Notes: a model not told the origin generated them from the sequence alone. Numbered from the stretch's first letter, positions 8,517-17,505 are shown. The stretch is DNA of 57,501 bases from JBGPHT01 sp041484525 (GCA_041484525.1 JBGPHT010000031.1:1-57501), one strand, 5' to 3'. Numbers and translations are program-made.

Positions 8517-9428
8517 ATGCTTCCCCCGGCCGAATTCGTGAAGTCGCCGGAAGCGCTCGCCAAGACCTACACTCTCGACGAGGCCATCGCCTACACGCGC
8601 TGGCTTGCTACCAATCACTACGAGAATTTCCACGTCGTCAGTTTCCTGCTGCCCAAGCGGCTGCATCAGGATTTCTACAACGTGTACGCCTACTGCCGGT
8701 GGGCCGACGATCTGGGCGACGAAATCGGCGACCGCGACGAGAGCCTGCGGCTGCTGGCGTGGTGGCGCGCCGAGCTCGACTGCATGTACCAGGGCCGCGC
8801 TTCCCATCCCGTGTTCGTAGCGCTGGGGCCGACGGTGAAGCGCTACGGCATCCCTCGTGAGCCTTTCGCCGACCTGGTCCAGGCGTTCGTGCAGGACCAG
8901 ACCGTCACACGGTATCGCGAATGGGAGGACGTGTTCGGCTATTGCCGCTACTCGGCCAACCCGGTGGGCCGGCTGGTGCTGTATCTCGGCGGGTACTCGG
9001 ACCCGGACCGGCAGCGCCTTTCCGATGCCACCTGCACCGCGCTGCAACTGGCCAACTTCTGGCAGGATGTGACAGTGGACCTGCTCAAGGATCGCGTCTA
9101 CATTCCGTTGGCGGTGATGGAACGGCACGGCTACACGGTGGAGCAGTTGTTCGCACGCCAGTTCACGCCGGCATTCCGCGAAGTGATGCGCGAGATCGTA
9201 GAGCGGACGCGCGAGCTGTTCCTCGAAGGCCTGCCGCTGGCGGGCATGCTGGATCGCCGGCTGGCGCTCGATATCGACCTGTTCAGCCGCGGCGGCATGC
9301 GCGTGCTCGAGAAGATCGAGCGGCAAGGCTACGACGTGCTGGCCGCGCGGCCCGCAATTTCGAAAACCGAAAAGCTGCGGCTGCTGCTGGGCTCGCTGGC
9401 GCGGCTCGCGTTTTCGCGGGCGGCGTGA
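8517..9428 (+). CDS. hpnC: Hydroxysqualene synthase HpnC
   Basis: HpnC is a trans-isoprenyl-diphosphate synthase-fold protein of 303 aa. In the HpnCDE route it converts presqualene diphosphate to hydroxysqualene. Both Asp-rich motifs are visible: YCRWADDLGDEIGD and ANFWQDVTVDLLKDR. The ATG at 8517 follows the dehydrogenase-2 stop by 10 nt with an AAGGGTG-type ribosome site. A TTG at 8496 is a less likely start. The stop overlaps the hpnD start by 1 nt (TGATG). Confidence 0.94.
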   Translation: MLPPAEFVKSPEALAKTYTLDEAIAYTRWLATNHYENFHVVSFLLPKRLHQDFYNVYAYCRWADDLGDEIGDRDESLRLLAWWRAELDCMYQGRASHPVFVALGPTVKRYGIPREPFADLVQAFVQDQTVTRYREWEDVFGYCRYSANPVGRLVLYLGGYSDPDRQRLSDATCTALQLANFWQDVTVDLLKDRVYIPLAVMERHGYTVEQLFARQFTPAFREVMREIVERTRELFLEGLPLAGMLDRRLALDIDLFSRGGMRVLEKIERQGYDVLAARPAISKTEKLRLLLGSLARLAFSRAA

Positions 9429-10264
9429 TGAACGAAGTCGAGCGGTCCTACCAGTACGCCAAGCGGGTCGCACGATCGCGCGCCAAGAATTTCTACTACG
9501 CATTTCTGCTCCTCTCGAAGCAACAGCGGAAGGCGATGTGCGCCATCTACGCCTTCATGCGCTACTGCGACGACTTGAGCGATGAGCCGGGAGCCTCGCG
9601 AGCCGCCATCGAGCTCTGGCGCTCGGAAATGGAAGACGCGCTCGAAGGCCGCTTCAGCGGGCATCCGGTCTGGCCGGCGTTTCACCACACCGTGAGGCGC
9701 TTTGGAATCCCTCACGACTACTTCCGTGAAATGATCGCGGGCGTGCTCTCCGATCTCGATCCGCACCGCTTCGAGGACTTCGGCCAGATCTACCGCTACT
9801 GTTACCAGGTGGCGTCGGTGGTCGGGTTGACCACCATCCACATCTTCGGGTTCGACACGCGCACCGCGCTGCCGCTCGCCGAAAAGTGCGGCGTGGCGTT
9901 TCAGCTCACGAATATTCTCCGCGACATTCGCGAGGATGCCGAGCGCGACCGCGTGTATCTGCCGGCCGAGGACCTGCGGCGTTTCGGCGTGACGGAAGAG
10001 GACCTGCGCGTGGGAAACCGCAGCGAGGCATTCGTGCGCTTGATGCGGTTCGAGGCGGCGCGCGCGCGGGAGTATTACTCCCAGTCGCAGCCGCTGCTCG
10101 ACCTGATCCACCCGCGCAGCCGTCGCGCCCTCTGGGCTCTGATCTCGATCTATTCGCGCCTGCTGGATCGCATCGAGCGGAGCAATTACGACGTATTCAG
10201 CCGCCGGGTGCGGCTGTCGCCGATGGAGAAATCCTGGATTGTGGTGCGCGCGCTAGTCGGCTAA
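9428..10264 (+). CDS. hpnD: Presqualene diphosphate synthase HpnD
   Basis: HpnD condenses two farnesyl diphosphates to presqualene diphosphate, the first step of HpnCDE squalene synthesis. The 278-aa chain carries RYCDDLSDEPG and the second Asp motif NILRDIREDAERDR. It has the family N-terminus (SRAKNFYYAFLLLSKQQRKAM). It is the last gene of the operon: the next gene is on the opposite strand and overlaps tail-to-tail by 12 nt. The flavoprotein HpnE, which normally completes squalene formation, is not here and must lie elsewhere. Confidence 0.95.
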   Translation: MNEVERSYQYAKRVARSRAKNFYYAFLLLSKQQRKAMCAIYAFMRYCDDLSDEPGASRAAIELWRSEMEDALEGRFSGHPVWPAFHHTVRRFGIPHDYFREMIAGVLSDLDPHRFEDFGQIYRYCYQVASVVGLTTIHIFGFDTRTALPLAEKCGVAFQLTNILRDIREDAERDRVYLPAEDLRRFGVTEEDLRVGNRSEAFVRLMRFEAARAREYYSQSQPLLDLIHPRSRRALWALISIYSRLLDRIERSNYDVFSRRVRLSPMEKSWIVVRALVG

Positions 10265-10510
10265 CTGGATCAAGCTCATCTGGCGGGGATCGGCCTGCGG
10301 CATTTTCGGCGGGGCCGGACGCTTGAGATCATCGTGGCCTGGGTCGAACTTCCGGATCAGTTGATTGAGCTTGAGCGACGCTTGCCAGATGTCAAACAGC
10401 AAGCTGCAGCGGGCACATGCGCCGCGGATACCGCCTTGCCCGTCGACGGCTGGATTGTAACGCTTGTGTTTGGCGCAGCGCCCGGTGAATTTTCTGGATC
10501 GGATCTTCAA
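10253..10510 (-). CDS. Small Cys/His (zinc-ribbon-like) protein
   Basis: This is an 85-aa frame starting with TTG at 10510, preceded by GGAG with 5 nt spacing. It lies 24 nt downstream of tatA on the same strand. It has a CAKH pair (C-x2-H) and a later CARC pair (C-x2-C) separated by a Gly-rich turn. A conserved-looking helical stretch (FDIWQASLKLNQLIRKFDP) follows. This pattern suggests a single small zinc site. The protein is not recognised and no function is assigned. Co-transcription with tatA is likely. The overlapping ATG frame in the same leader has no recognisable features and was not chosen. Confidence 0.6.
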   Translation of the reverse strand: MKIRSRKFTGRCAKHKRYNPAVDGQGGIRGACARCSLLFDIWQASLKLNQLIRKFDPGHDDLKRPAPPKMPQADPRQMSLIQLAD

Positions 10511-10534
10511 AGCAACTCCAACCCATACACATTA

Positions 10535-10738
10535 TCAGGCTATCTCGCTTTTTTCGAGCGGTTTTTCGACCGGCTTGTCGACCTGCGTTTCCTTCTCCGG
10601 ATCGCCCTTGAGGGCCGACTTGAAGTTGCGGATGCCTTCGCCTATCCCCTTCGCCACCTCAGGAATCTTCTTACCGCCGAACAGCAGGACGGCGACCCCA
10701 AGGATCACCAGCAGTTCGGGCATACCGATATCGCCCAT
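10535..10738 (-). CDS. tatA: Sec-independent protein translocase subunit TatA
   Basis: TatA forms the size-variable pore of the twin-arginine translocase, which exports folded, often cofactor-containing proteins. The 67-aa chain has a short N-terminal segment (MGDIGMPEL), one transmembrane helix (LLVILGVAVLLFGGKKIPE), the hinge and an amphipathic helix (VAKGIGEGIRNFKSALKG). A charged tail ends in PVEKPLEKSEIA. The FGGKKIPE hinge favours TatA/E over TatB. The in-frame extension to 10873 was rejected because the family starts here and a GAGG ribosome site precedes it. The strand has a TACAAT box near 10770. No tatC is in the window. Many Tat substrates are nearby. Confidence 0.95.
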   Translation of the reverse strand: MGDIGMPELLVILGVAVLLFGGKKIPEVAKGIGEGIRNFKSALKGDPEKETQVDKPVEKPLEKSEIA

Positions 10739-10775
10739 GAATTTGCCTCGCTTTGAATAGACGTTCCTATTGTAG

Positions 10776-10790
10776 CCCGCGTTACGCGGG
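10776..10790. repeat. Perfect palindrome between tatA and mlaD-like promoters
   Basis: CCCGCG TTA CGCGGG forms a 6-bp stem with a 3-nt loop in the divergent region. It could be an operator shared by both genes, or simply a hairpin. Nothing identifies a regulator. Confidence 0.4.
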
Positions 10791-10817
10791 AGAGGTCGCG
10801 GTACAATCCGAGGTGAA

Positions 10818-11837
10818 ATGCCCTCGGCGCAACGGGTGAGATGGGCCAAACTCCGCACTGCTTCCGTCTGCATTGCCAGCGCCTCGATTCTAGCGGTGAT
10901 GTTCTATTTGCTCACTGGCGGCACGCTGCTCGAGCAAAAGGCGAAACTCTACCTGTACGTGAACGACGCCACCGGAATCTCGCTCGATTCCCCGGCGCGC
11001 GTGGACGGCATCGGCGTAGGCAAGGTGACCGCGCTCGATCTCACGGGCCTGAAGGATACCAGCCGCGTGGTCAGGATTACGATGACCGTGGAGCGCGACC
11101 GGCTCCCCAGCATTCCGGCCGATTCCTGGGCGCAGCTCAGCTCCGACTCGCTGATCGGGGACAAGTATGTGGACATTCAGAGCGGCACATCGAGCGGCCA
11201 CGTCACTCCCGACAGCACCATCGAATTCAGGCCGCAGGCGGACATTTTCAAGACCATCGACATCCCGCAATTGGAGGCGCAGTTGCGCACCGCCGACGTG
11301 GTGCTCAGCCAACTCGAGAAAGGCCAGGGACCGGTGGGCCAGTTCGTGGTGAGTGACGACATCTATAACAAGCTGCGCCAGCGGATTGGGGAGATCGACC
11401 AGCTTGTTCGCCAGGCCGCCGATACCAAGGGCGCCGTGGGGCTGGCCCTTTATACGGATAAGCTGTACCAGCGGATGCGCGCACCCATCGTCGAGATCGA
11501 CCAGGCGCTGGCGCGCATCCAATCGGGTCAGGGGACCGGCGGGCAGTTGCTGCGCGACAGCGCACAATACGAACAGCTCCGCGATGTCATCCGGAATCTG
11601 CGCCAGTCGGTCGCAGAGGTGCATCAGAGTGAGTTTCTGCAATCGGACCGGCTTTACACGGAATGGAACCGGAACATCGCCGGACTGATCCAGAAGGTGG
11701 ATGAAGTCAATGCCGGGCCGATGTTTACGACGCCGGAGATGTACGACAGCCTGAACGGGTTTGCCAAAGAGATGCGGGACTCGGTGAAGGATTTCCGCGA
11801 AGATCCCAGGAAATTTCTGCGGCTCAAAGTGTTCTAG
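10818..11837 (+). CDS. MCE/MlaD family protein
   Basis: This 339-aa protein is anchored by one N-terminal transmembrane helix (ASVCIASASILAVMFYLLTG) and followed by a single MCE domain (KLYLYVNDATGISLDSPARVDGIGVGKV...). It has a long helical C-terminal region with repeats of QLEKGQGPVGQFV / RIQSGQGTGGQLL type. MCE proteins form hexameric rings that bind lipid in transport between inner and outer membranes (Mla/Pqi/Let-like systems). The cognate ATPase and permease are not adjacent. A TACAAT box (10802-10807) precedes the ATG by 10 nt. A role in moving phospholipids or hopanoids is plausible, but only its position next to the hopanoid operon suggests the latter. Confidence 0.85.
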   Translation: MPSAQRVRWAKLRTASVCIASASILAVMFYLLTGGTLLEQKAKLYLYVNDATGISLDSPARVDGIGVGKVTALDLTGLKDTSRVVRITMTVERDRLPSIPADSWAQLSSDSLIGDKYVDIQSGTSSGHVTPDSTIEFRPQADIFKTIDIPQLEAQLRTADVVLSQLEKGQGPVGQFVVSDDIYNKLRQRIGEIDQLVRQAADTKGAVGLALYTDKLYQRMRAPIVEIDQALARIQSGQGTGGQLLRDSAQYEQLRDVIRNLRQSVAEVHQSEFLQSDRLYTEWNRNIAGLIQKVDEVNAGPMFTTPEMYDSLNGFAKEMRDSVKDFREDPRKFLRLKVF

Positions 11838-11838
11838 G

Positions 11839-13079
11839 ATGACGCTTCGCGTGCTTCTCATTTCGATCGGCATACTGCCGCTGGTGTTGGGCGCGGCGGA
11901 TTCGCGTGCGGACACCAGGCGCCGGATCGAAGCTACGCTCTTTGTCCCCGATCCGCGGCCCGCGCTCGAGGTCGAGACCTACGGCTAAGTCGAGCCCGCG
12001 CCCGGCGTGATCGCGGAGCGCGTCAGCTATGCCACCGGTTACGGTCTCCGGGTGCCTGCCATCGTCTACCGGCCCGCCGCGGCGGGCGGTAAGATGCCCG
12101 GCCTCGTCGCGGTCAACGGCCACGGCGGCGACAAGTACAGTTGGTACGCATTCTACGCCGGCATTCTGTATGCGCGGGCGGGCGCCGTCGTGGTCACCTA
12201 CGACCCCATCGGCGAAGGCGAGCGCAACGCGCAGCGCAAATCCGGCACGCGCCAGCACGACCGCGACGTCGATCCGCCCGAGATGGCGCGCCGCATGGGC
12301 GGCCTGATGATGACGGACGTGATGCAGGCGGTTTCCTACTTGGCGCAGCGGCCGGATGTGGACGCGCAGCGCCTGGCGGCGATGGGATATTCCATGGGAT
12401 CGTTCGTGCTCGGCCTGACCTGCGCCGTGGAAACGCGTCTGCACTCGTGCGTGCTGGTGGGCGGCGGCAATCTGGACGGCGAGGGCGGCTATTGGGATTC
12501 CAGCAGCAAAAGATGTGCCAGGCGATTCCATATCAGTCGCTGAAGTTTCTGGGCGATCGAGGCGCCGTGCTTTACGACCTGGCGGCCGCGCGCGGCGGCA
12601 CCCTGGTGCTGAACGGTTCGGCCGACGACGTGGTATCGAGCCTCAAATCGGACCCGATGTTCTTCGAGGACCTGCGCCGGCGCGTCATTGCGCTGCACGG
12701 CAGCGACCGGAACGTGTTTGAATTCGCTTTCGAACCGGGCGGCGGCCACCGGCCGTACTTCGTGACGCGCGCCGCCGCGCAGTGGCTGGAGAAACAGCTC
12801 GACTTCCCGAACTGGACGGCCCGCTCGATCGCCGCGATGCCGGAAACCCACATCAGCGAGTGGGCCGGGAAGAACCACGTGGCGGTCGACCAGCAGTACG
12901 CCACCGAACTCCGGGAAGGCGGCACGCGTGCCCTGGGCACCGGGGTTCCGGCGGTCCCGCACGACATGTTGAATGTGCTGCCCCCGGACCGGTGGGAGCG
13001 CGTCAAAGAGAAATACGTCTACGAGACCTGGGTCAAGAATGCGAAGGCGCGAGTTTTTGCGTCACCAGCGGTCCCATGA
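11839..13079 (+). pseudogene. Alpha/beta hydrolase (esterase-like), broken by a stop and a frameshift
   Basis: The frame begins with ATG at 11839 and a signal peptide (MTLRVLLISIGILPLVLGA). It hits an in-frame TAA at 11986-11988, where a TAC-type codon fits, then continues in the same frame through the hydrolase core with nucleophile elbow GYSMGSF. Near 12508-12518, at an AAAA run, the frame must shift. One additional A restores a continuous chain into the C-terminal half (KMCQAIPYQSLKFLGDRG onward), which ends at 13079. The intact protein would be about 413 aa, similar to secreted acetyl-xylan-esterase or prolyl-oligopeptidase-like hydrolases. Two lesions argue for a decayed gene rather than a programmed shift, although base-calling error at the A-run is possible. 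It converges with and overlaps the MFS gene tail by 47 bp. Confidence 0.75.
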
Positions 13080-14250
13080 AGAGCCACAGGATCGAGGCGC
13101 AGACCAGCGGCATCAGGCCGAAGCCGATGAACACGGGGGTGTAGGAATAGTGGTCCACCGCCCACCCCGTGATGAGCGTGAACACCATGCCGCCGGCGCT
13201 CGAGCCCATGCTGGCGAGTCCGTAGACCGATGCCACCGCGTTCTTCGGGAACACGTCCGCCGGGATCGAGAGCATGTTCGCCAGACTGCCGGTGTAGCCC
13301 GTCATCGCGATCGACACCAGCGCGATCGATAGCCAGGCCTCGGGCACCAGTACCGCGGGAATGGCGCTCGTCATCAGCACCGCGAAGAACGTCACCGCCG
13401 ATTTGCGCGCCACTGTGAGAGAACAGCCGCGCTTGAGAAGATAACTCGAGAGCCATCCGCCGCAGAGATTGCCCAAGCCGGCCACCAGGAACGGGATCCA
13501 CGCCACGGCGCCGATCTTCGCCAGATCGAAGCCGCGGGCGCGCCTGAGATATTCCGGAAACCAGAAAGTGTAGAACCACCACACCGGGTCCAGAAAGACT
13601 TTCGAGAGCATGAAGAACCAGACGAAACGCGACGCCAGCAGTTCTCTCACGGGTACTGCGGGTTCCTGTTTTTCATTGGCGGCACGCGCGGGCGTTTGGT
13701 ACAGCCGGAACCAGAACACCAGCCAAATGAGGCCGGTGATGCCGACGAACAAAAACGCGGTACGCCAGCCTGCGCGCAGCACCAGAAACGCGACTATGGG
13801 CGGCGCCAGAATCGCGCCGACAGCCGAGCCGCTGTTGAAGATCCCCGCGGCCATCGCGCGTTCCTTTTCGGGGAACCACTCCGAGACCACCTTGACGGCA
13901 GCCGGCCAGTTTCCCGCCTCGCCCGCACCCAGCAGGAAACGGAATAAGCCCAGGCTCAACGTCCCACTCGCAAACGCATGCAGCATGGCCGCGATCGACC
14001 ACCACAACACGCACAGGCCGTAGCCGAGGCGTGTGCCCAGCCGATCCATCAGCGGCCCGGACACGCCGTTCATGATGGTGTAGGCCAACTGAAATCCGAA
14101 GAGGACGTGCGAGTAGTCCACGTTGGTCATGTGGAACTGCTCGCGCAGAGTCGTGGCCGCCACCGAGAGCGTCTGGCGGTCCAGGTAGTTGATGACGGTC
14201 GCCCAGAAGGCAAGCGAGATCATCCGCCAGCGGAGCGGCGAAGGCGTCAC
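13033..14250 (-). CDS. MFS transporter, anion:cation symporter (ExuT-like)
   Basis: This 405-aa major-facilitator protein has about 12 hydrophobic segments. Its N-terminus (WATVINYLDRQTLSVAATTLREQF) and GAGEAGNWPAAVKVVSEWFPEKERAMAAG region are characteristic of the ACS family, which includes hexuronate and galactonate porters. It is the third gene of a lacI-hydrolase-transporter operon; its ATG overlaps the upstream stop (ATGA, 14247-14250). The likely job is uptake across the inner membrane of a sugar acid or similar product released by the upstream hydrolase. The actual substrate cannot be read from sequence. Confidence 0.88.
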   Translation of the reverse strand: MTPSPLRWRMISLAFWATVINYLDRQTLSVAATTLREQFHMTNVDYSHVLFGFQLAYTIMNGVSGPLMDRLGTRLGYGLCVLWWSIAAMLHAFASGTLSLGLFRFLLGAGEAGNWPAAVKVVSEWFPEKERAMAAGIFNSGSAVGAILAPPIVAFLVLRAGWRTAFLFVGITGLIWLVFWFRLYQTPARAANEKQEPAVPVRELLASRFVWFFMLSKVFLDPVWWFYTFWFPEYLRRARGFDLAKIGAVAWIPFLVAGLGNLCGGWLSSYLLKRGCSLTVARKSAVTFFAVLMTSAIPAVLVPEAWLSIALVSIAMTGYTGSLANMLSIPADVFPKNAVASVYGLASMGSSAGGMVFTLITGWAVDHYSYTPVFIGFGLMPLVCASILWLFMGPLVTQKLAPSHS

Positions 14251-16412
14251 GCCAGATCCACCCGCACAGCCTCGTGGATGCGGACGCGCGGCACCGTCAC
14301 GCTCAACCAGCCGGCGCGCGGCGTGGTATTCAACTTCCGGCCGTCGCGCAGCAGCGATACCGAGCGCACGGTCTTGTCCGCAGGCACGCGCACGGAAACC
14401 TTGACGTTGTCGACTGGCATGAACTCCTCGCGCATACGCAGCTTTTTCGACTTGTTGCCGGTGTCGGCCAGCAGGTGCAGCAGGATCGTATCGTTCGACG
14501 CCGTCAAATGCGCCGTCACTCCCGATTGATACTCCACCTTGTAAGTGCGGTGCGGCTCAAGCACCGGGTCGATCAGTTCCGCCAGGTAACTCCGCACGCG
14601 CTCCATGCGCGTCTCGGCGTACACCGCCTCCAGACCGGAGCCGATGTAGATCACCTGCCCCTTGCCCGCGGCGCGCTGCACGATCGCGGGTCCGAGATTG
14701 GCGCGATGTCCGCGGTCGGCGGTTTCGGCTAGCACCGTGCCGTCGCCGGTGTTGCGGAAGCGCAGTACCTGCGGGTCCTGCGGGATCATCTCACCGCTTG
14801 ACAGCTTGAGGTAGAGATCCGGAATCTCGACCGGCTCCGGCGATACGAAGGTGGCGCCGAACAACTCCGCGAGGCCGTAGTTGGATCGCACGCGGCCGTA
14901 CTCGTCCACCGTCGAAGTCAGATGCGTCGCCACCAGAGTACCGCCGGCGTGGACGTACTCGCGGAGCATGGCGCATTGCAGATCGCTCAGGCAGGCCGCA
15001 TTGGGAGCGTAGACAAGCGGGTAGCGCGCCAACAGTTCGGGGCGCATCATCCAATCGAGGAAAGGCTCGGCGTCATAGCCGATGTCCTTCAATACCTGCC
15101 ACGCGCCGCGATAGTAATTCTCGTATGCCTTCGCCACGAAATGCTTGCCGGCATACCAGTCGATAGTCTGATCGCCCACCACCACGCCCGCCACGGGTTT
15201 CGCCTGCATCGACCCCAGCAGCGCCCGATGGCGTTCGTAGAAATCGAACGTCTCTTTCACGTAGCGGCCGCTGGGATAGGAGAGCGGGCCTTCCGGCATG
15301 TAGAAGAACCGGCTGACGCCCCAGTACACAATTCCGGCGCCGCCCGCGACCGCGGTGGCGCCGTCGAGCAGCAATTCCTCGCTCTCGACGGGATAGCTGA
15401 ACCAGCCGCGCACGCGCTCGTTCTTCATGTGCTCGCGGTTGTACTGCGTGTGCGTGCCGACGTAGGTCCAGATCGTCTTGCCCGTCGAGCGGCCGAGCTG
15501 TAGATTGAAAAGCTTGTCCTCGGGTGTTTCGGCGGCTTCGTACATGAAGCCATCCACCACCGGAATCGCGCGATTGCGCCACTCCCGCTTGCTCAACAGC
15601 GAGGTGTCGTTGTAGAGCACCGGGACGTCGCGCGTCTTGCGGATCATGTCGCGAATCTCGGCCAGGAACGCGATGATGACGTCGTTCGCCATCCAGTTGG
15701 CGTACTGGATCTCGTCTTCGTGCGAGAGATTCGCGTCCTGTTTTGGCACCGGCTTGCCGAACTTCTTCTGATACGCCGCCTCGCAGTACTTGCAATGGCA
15801 GAATTCCTTGGCGTTCTGCATGCCCGCGTAGGGACCGTCGAAGTACATTACGTCCACGGGATACTCGGTGAGCACCTCGCGCACCAGCGGGCGGATCACG
15901 TCACGCACCGGCGAGTTCAGGCATCCTTCGAAATACTTTGCGAAACCGTAGTGCTCGGTGATCATAGGCTTGCCGTCGGCGAACTTCTTCGACCAGTCGG
16001 CATAGCGTGGATCCTTCGAGGTCACGTCCATGAACGGGTGGTTCAACGGCACGTACGCCACCACTTTGAGACCCTCGGCGCGGCAGCGGTCCACGGTCTC
16101 GCGCATGGGGTCGCCCTTCAGCTCGGGGTGGATGGGGTAGCCGGATTTCGTAGGGAAATAGGCGAAATACGAGGCCGCCGGATAGCGCAGCGAATCAGCA
16201 TTCAGTTGCTTGGCGATCGACACCGCCTTGGCCGCCTGATAATCCAGCGACGGATAGAACGGCGGGTTGTACGCCTCGCAGATGAGAGCGCGGCAGGTCC
16301 TGAGCCACAGAGCGTCGTCAGGTTTGGAGTCGGCCGCGAGATCGAGTTGCGAACTCGCGAGCAGAAATCCGGCCGCCTTGAGCAACTCCCGGCGCGACAA
16401 CGTTTCGCTCAT
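14247..16412 (-). CDS. GHL6-like glycosyl hydrolase with beta-galactosidase-trimerisation-like domain
   Basis: This 721-aa protein is probably exported by Tat: the N-terminus SRRELLKAAGFLLASS carries the twin-arginine motif. The middle resembles the hypothetical glycosyl hydrolase 6 TIM-barrel family. It contains RCRAEGLKVVAYVPLNHPF and a DVMYFDGPYAG segment with a conserved-looking Asp. A GATase-like/beta-galactosidase trimerisation-type region follows (LYAPNAACLSDLQCAMLREYVHAGGTLVAT). The ATG at 16412 overlaps the lacI stop (ATGA) and has AAGGAG upstream; the frame to 16427 is not needed. Substrate is unknown. Operon partners (LacI regulator, ACS-type porter) and the divergent TonB receptor suggest glycan degradation. 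Confidence 0.75.
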   Translation of the reverse strand: MSETLSRRELLKAAGFLLASSQLDLAADSKPDDALWLRTCRALICEAYNPPFYPSLDYQAAKAVSIAKQLNADSLRYPAASYFAYFPTKSGYPIHPELKGDPMRETVDRCRAEGLKVVAYVPLNHPFMDVTSKDPRYADWSKKFADGKPMITEHYGFAKYFEGCLNSPVRDVIRPLVREVLTEYPVDVMYFDGPYAGMQNAKEFCHCKYCEAAYQKKFGKPVPKQDANLSHEDEIQYANWMANDVIIAFLAEIRDMIRKTRDVPVLYNDTSLLSKREWRNRAIPVVDGFMYEAAETPEDKLFNLQLGRSTGKTIWTYVGTHTQYNREHMKNERVRGWFSYPVESEELLLDGATAVAGGAGIVYWGVSRFFYMPEGPLSYPSGRYVKETFDFYERHRALLGSMQAKPVAGVVVGDQTIDWYAGKHFVAKAYENYYRGAWQVLKDIGYDAEPFLDWMMRPELLARYPLVYAPNAACLSDLQCAMLREYVHAGGTLVATHLTSTVDEYGRVRSNYGLAELFGATFVSPEPVEIPDLYLKLSSGEMIPQDPQVLRFRNTGDGTVLAETADRGHRANLGPAIVQRAAGKGQVIYIGSGLEAVYAETRMERVRSYLAELIDPVLEPHRTYKVEYQSGVTAHLTASNDTILLHLLADTGNKSKKLRMREEFMPVDNVKVSVRVPADKTVRSVSLLRDGRKLNTTPRAGWLSVTVPRVRIHEAVRVDLA

Positions 16413-17416
16413 GCCTTCTCCTTGCACGACTGGCGCTCCACCAGGTGGACGCCGAAGATGCGGTGCTCCGGCACACGGTTTTCACCGTTGCCCGCCAGGC
16501 GCAGCAGAATCTCGACCGCCGCCTTGCCGATTTCCTGCTTGGGTTGATGGATGGTCGTGAGCGGCGGATAAGAAATAGTCGACAACTCCACGTTGTCGAA
16601 GCCGACCAACGAAATGTCGTCCGGAATGCGCCGTCCGGCTTCGTGAATCGCGCTCATAGCGCCAAATGCCATGATATCGTTGCCCATGAAAATGGCGGTG
16701 ACCGCCGGGTGCTGCTCGATCAGCTTTTTGGCCAGCACGGCGCCGCCCCGGAAACTGTTTTCCCCATACAGCACCACCGGCTGTGCGGCACGACGAACGC
16801 CCTGCATGGCTCGTAGAAACCCGCGCGCGCGCTCCGTCATATTGCCGTGGTGCCGCGGACCGGTCAGGTGCGCGACCCGCCGATGCCCGAGGCGCAGCAG
16901 GTATTCGGCGGCCAGCGCACCGCCGCCTTCGTTGTCCGCGCTAACCGTGGAAAAAACGGTACGGTCAGCCGAGCGGTTCAGCAGCACGATGGGCACGCCG
17001 CATCCCGCCAGTTGCTCCTGCTGCTTCCGGCTGAGCGCCGCCACGCTGTTCATCAGGATGCCGTCGACGCGCTTTTCGAGCAGCGACTGCACGTACAGCA
17101 TCTGCTTCTCCGGGTCCAGGTCGCTGTTGCACAACACCAGGTCGTAGCCGGCCGCGTAGGCGGCGTCTTCCGCGCCGCGCGCCACCTCCGCGAAGAAGAG
17201 GTTGCGGATATCGCTGATTACCAGCGCCAGCGAGTGGGAACGGCCGGTGACCAGACCGCGCGCCACGCGGTTGGGCCGGTAGCGCAGCCGCTCCGCCACC
17301 GCCACCACCAGTTCGCGCGTGTCGGAATGGACTCCGTAGCCGCCGTTCAGGGCGCGTGAAACAGTCGAGACATTGACGCCGGATTCGCGCGCAACATCTT
17401 TGATGGTTACGGGCAT
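16409..17416 (-). CDS. LacI family transcriptional regulator
   Basis: This 335-aa regulator has the LacI-type helix-turn-helix at its N-terminus (TIKDVARESGVNVSTVSRAL) and a hinge helix (YRPNRVARGLVTGRS). A periplasmic-binding-protein-like effector domain follows. Two starts are possible. The ATG at 17434 lies inside the TATAAT box itself, so the ATG at 17416 is chosen, with about a 10-nt leader. It is divergent from the TonB-dependent receptor. Two LacI-type operators (17443-17460 and 17517-17534) flank both promoters, which suggests autoregulation and control of the receptor. It is the first gene of the hydrolase/transporter operon. The effector is unknown. Confidence 0.93.
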   Translation of the reverse strand: MPVTIKDVARESGVNVSTVSRALNGGYGVHSDTRELVVAVAERLRYRPNRVARGLVTGRSHSLALVISDIRNLFFAEVARGAEDAAYAAGYDLVLCNSDLDPEKQMLYVQSLLEKRVDGILMNSVAALSRKQQEQLAGCGVPIVLLNRSADRTVFSTVSADNEGGGALAAEYLLRLGHRRVAHLTGPRHHGNMTERARGFLRAMQGVRRAAQPVVLYGENSFRGGAVLAKKLIEQHPAVTAIFMGNDIMAFGAMSAIHEAGRRIPDDISLVGFDNVELSTISYPPLTTIHQPKQEIGKAAVEILLRLAGNGENRVPEHRIFGVHLVERQSCKEKA

Positions 17417-17432
17417 GTTTGTGACGTCTCTC

Positions 17433-17438
17433 ATTATA
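17433..17438 (-). promoter_or_regulatory. -10 box of the lacI-type gene
   Basis: TATAAT on the minus strand ends 16 nt before the ATG at 17416. Operator 1 lies just upstream, over the expected -35 region, so regulator binding would block its own promoter. Confidence 0.55.
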
Positions 17439-17442
17439 GACT

Positions 17443-17460
17443 CGGAAACGTTTGCAATTC
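17443..17460. promoter_or_regulatory. LacI-type operator 1
   Basis: CGGAAACGTTTGCAATTC contains the near-palindrome GGAAACGTTTGC with the central CG typical of LacI-family sites. It overlaps the upstream part of the lacI-type promoter. A 17/18 copy lies 74 bp away. Confidence 0.7.
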
Positions 17461-17476
17461 CAGAGTGAATTTTCCC

Positions 17477-17505
17477 TTGACCAGGGCAGATTATGGGCAT
17501 AAAAT
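17477..17505 (+). promoter_or_regulatory. Promoter of TonB-dependent receptor
   Basis: TTGACC (17477-17482), a 17-bp spacer and TAAAAT (17500-17505) make a good sigma-70 promoter. The predicted start near 17512 lies just before operator 2. Confidence 0.7.

Noticed and set aside
12500..12530. Programmed frameshift in the hydrolase
   Set aside because: The A-run is not a canonical slippery heptamer in the right phase, and a second lesion (in-frame TAA) lies upstream.
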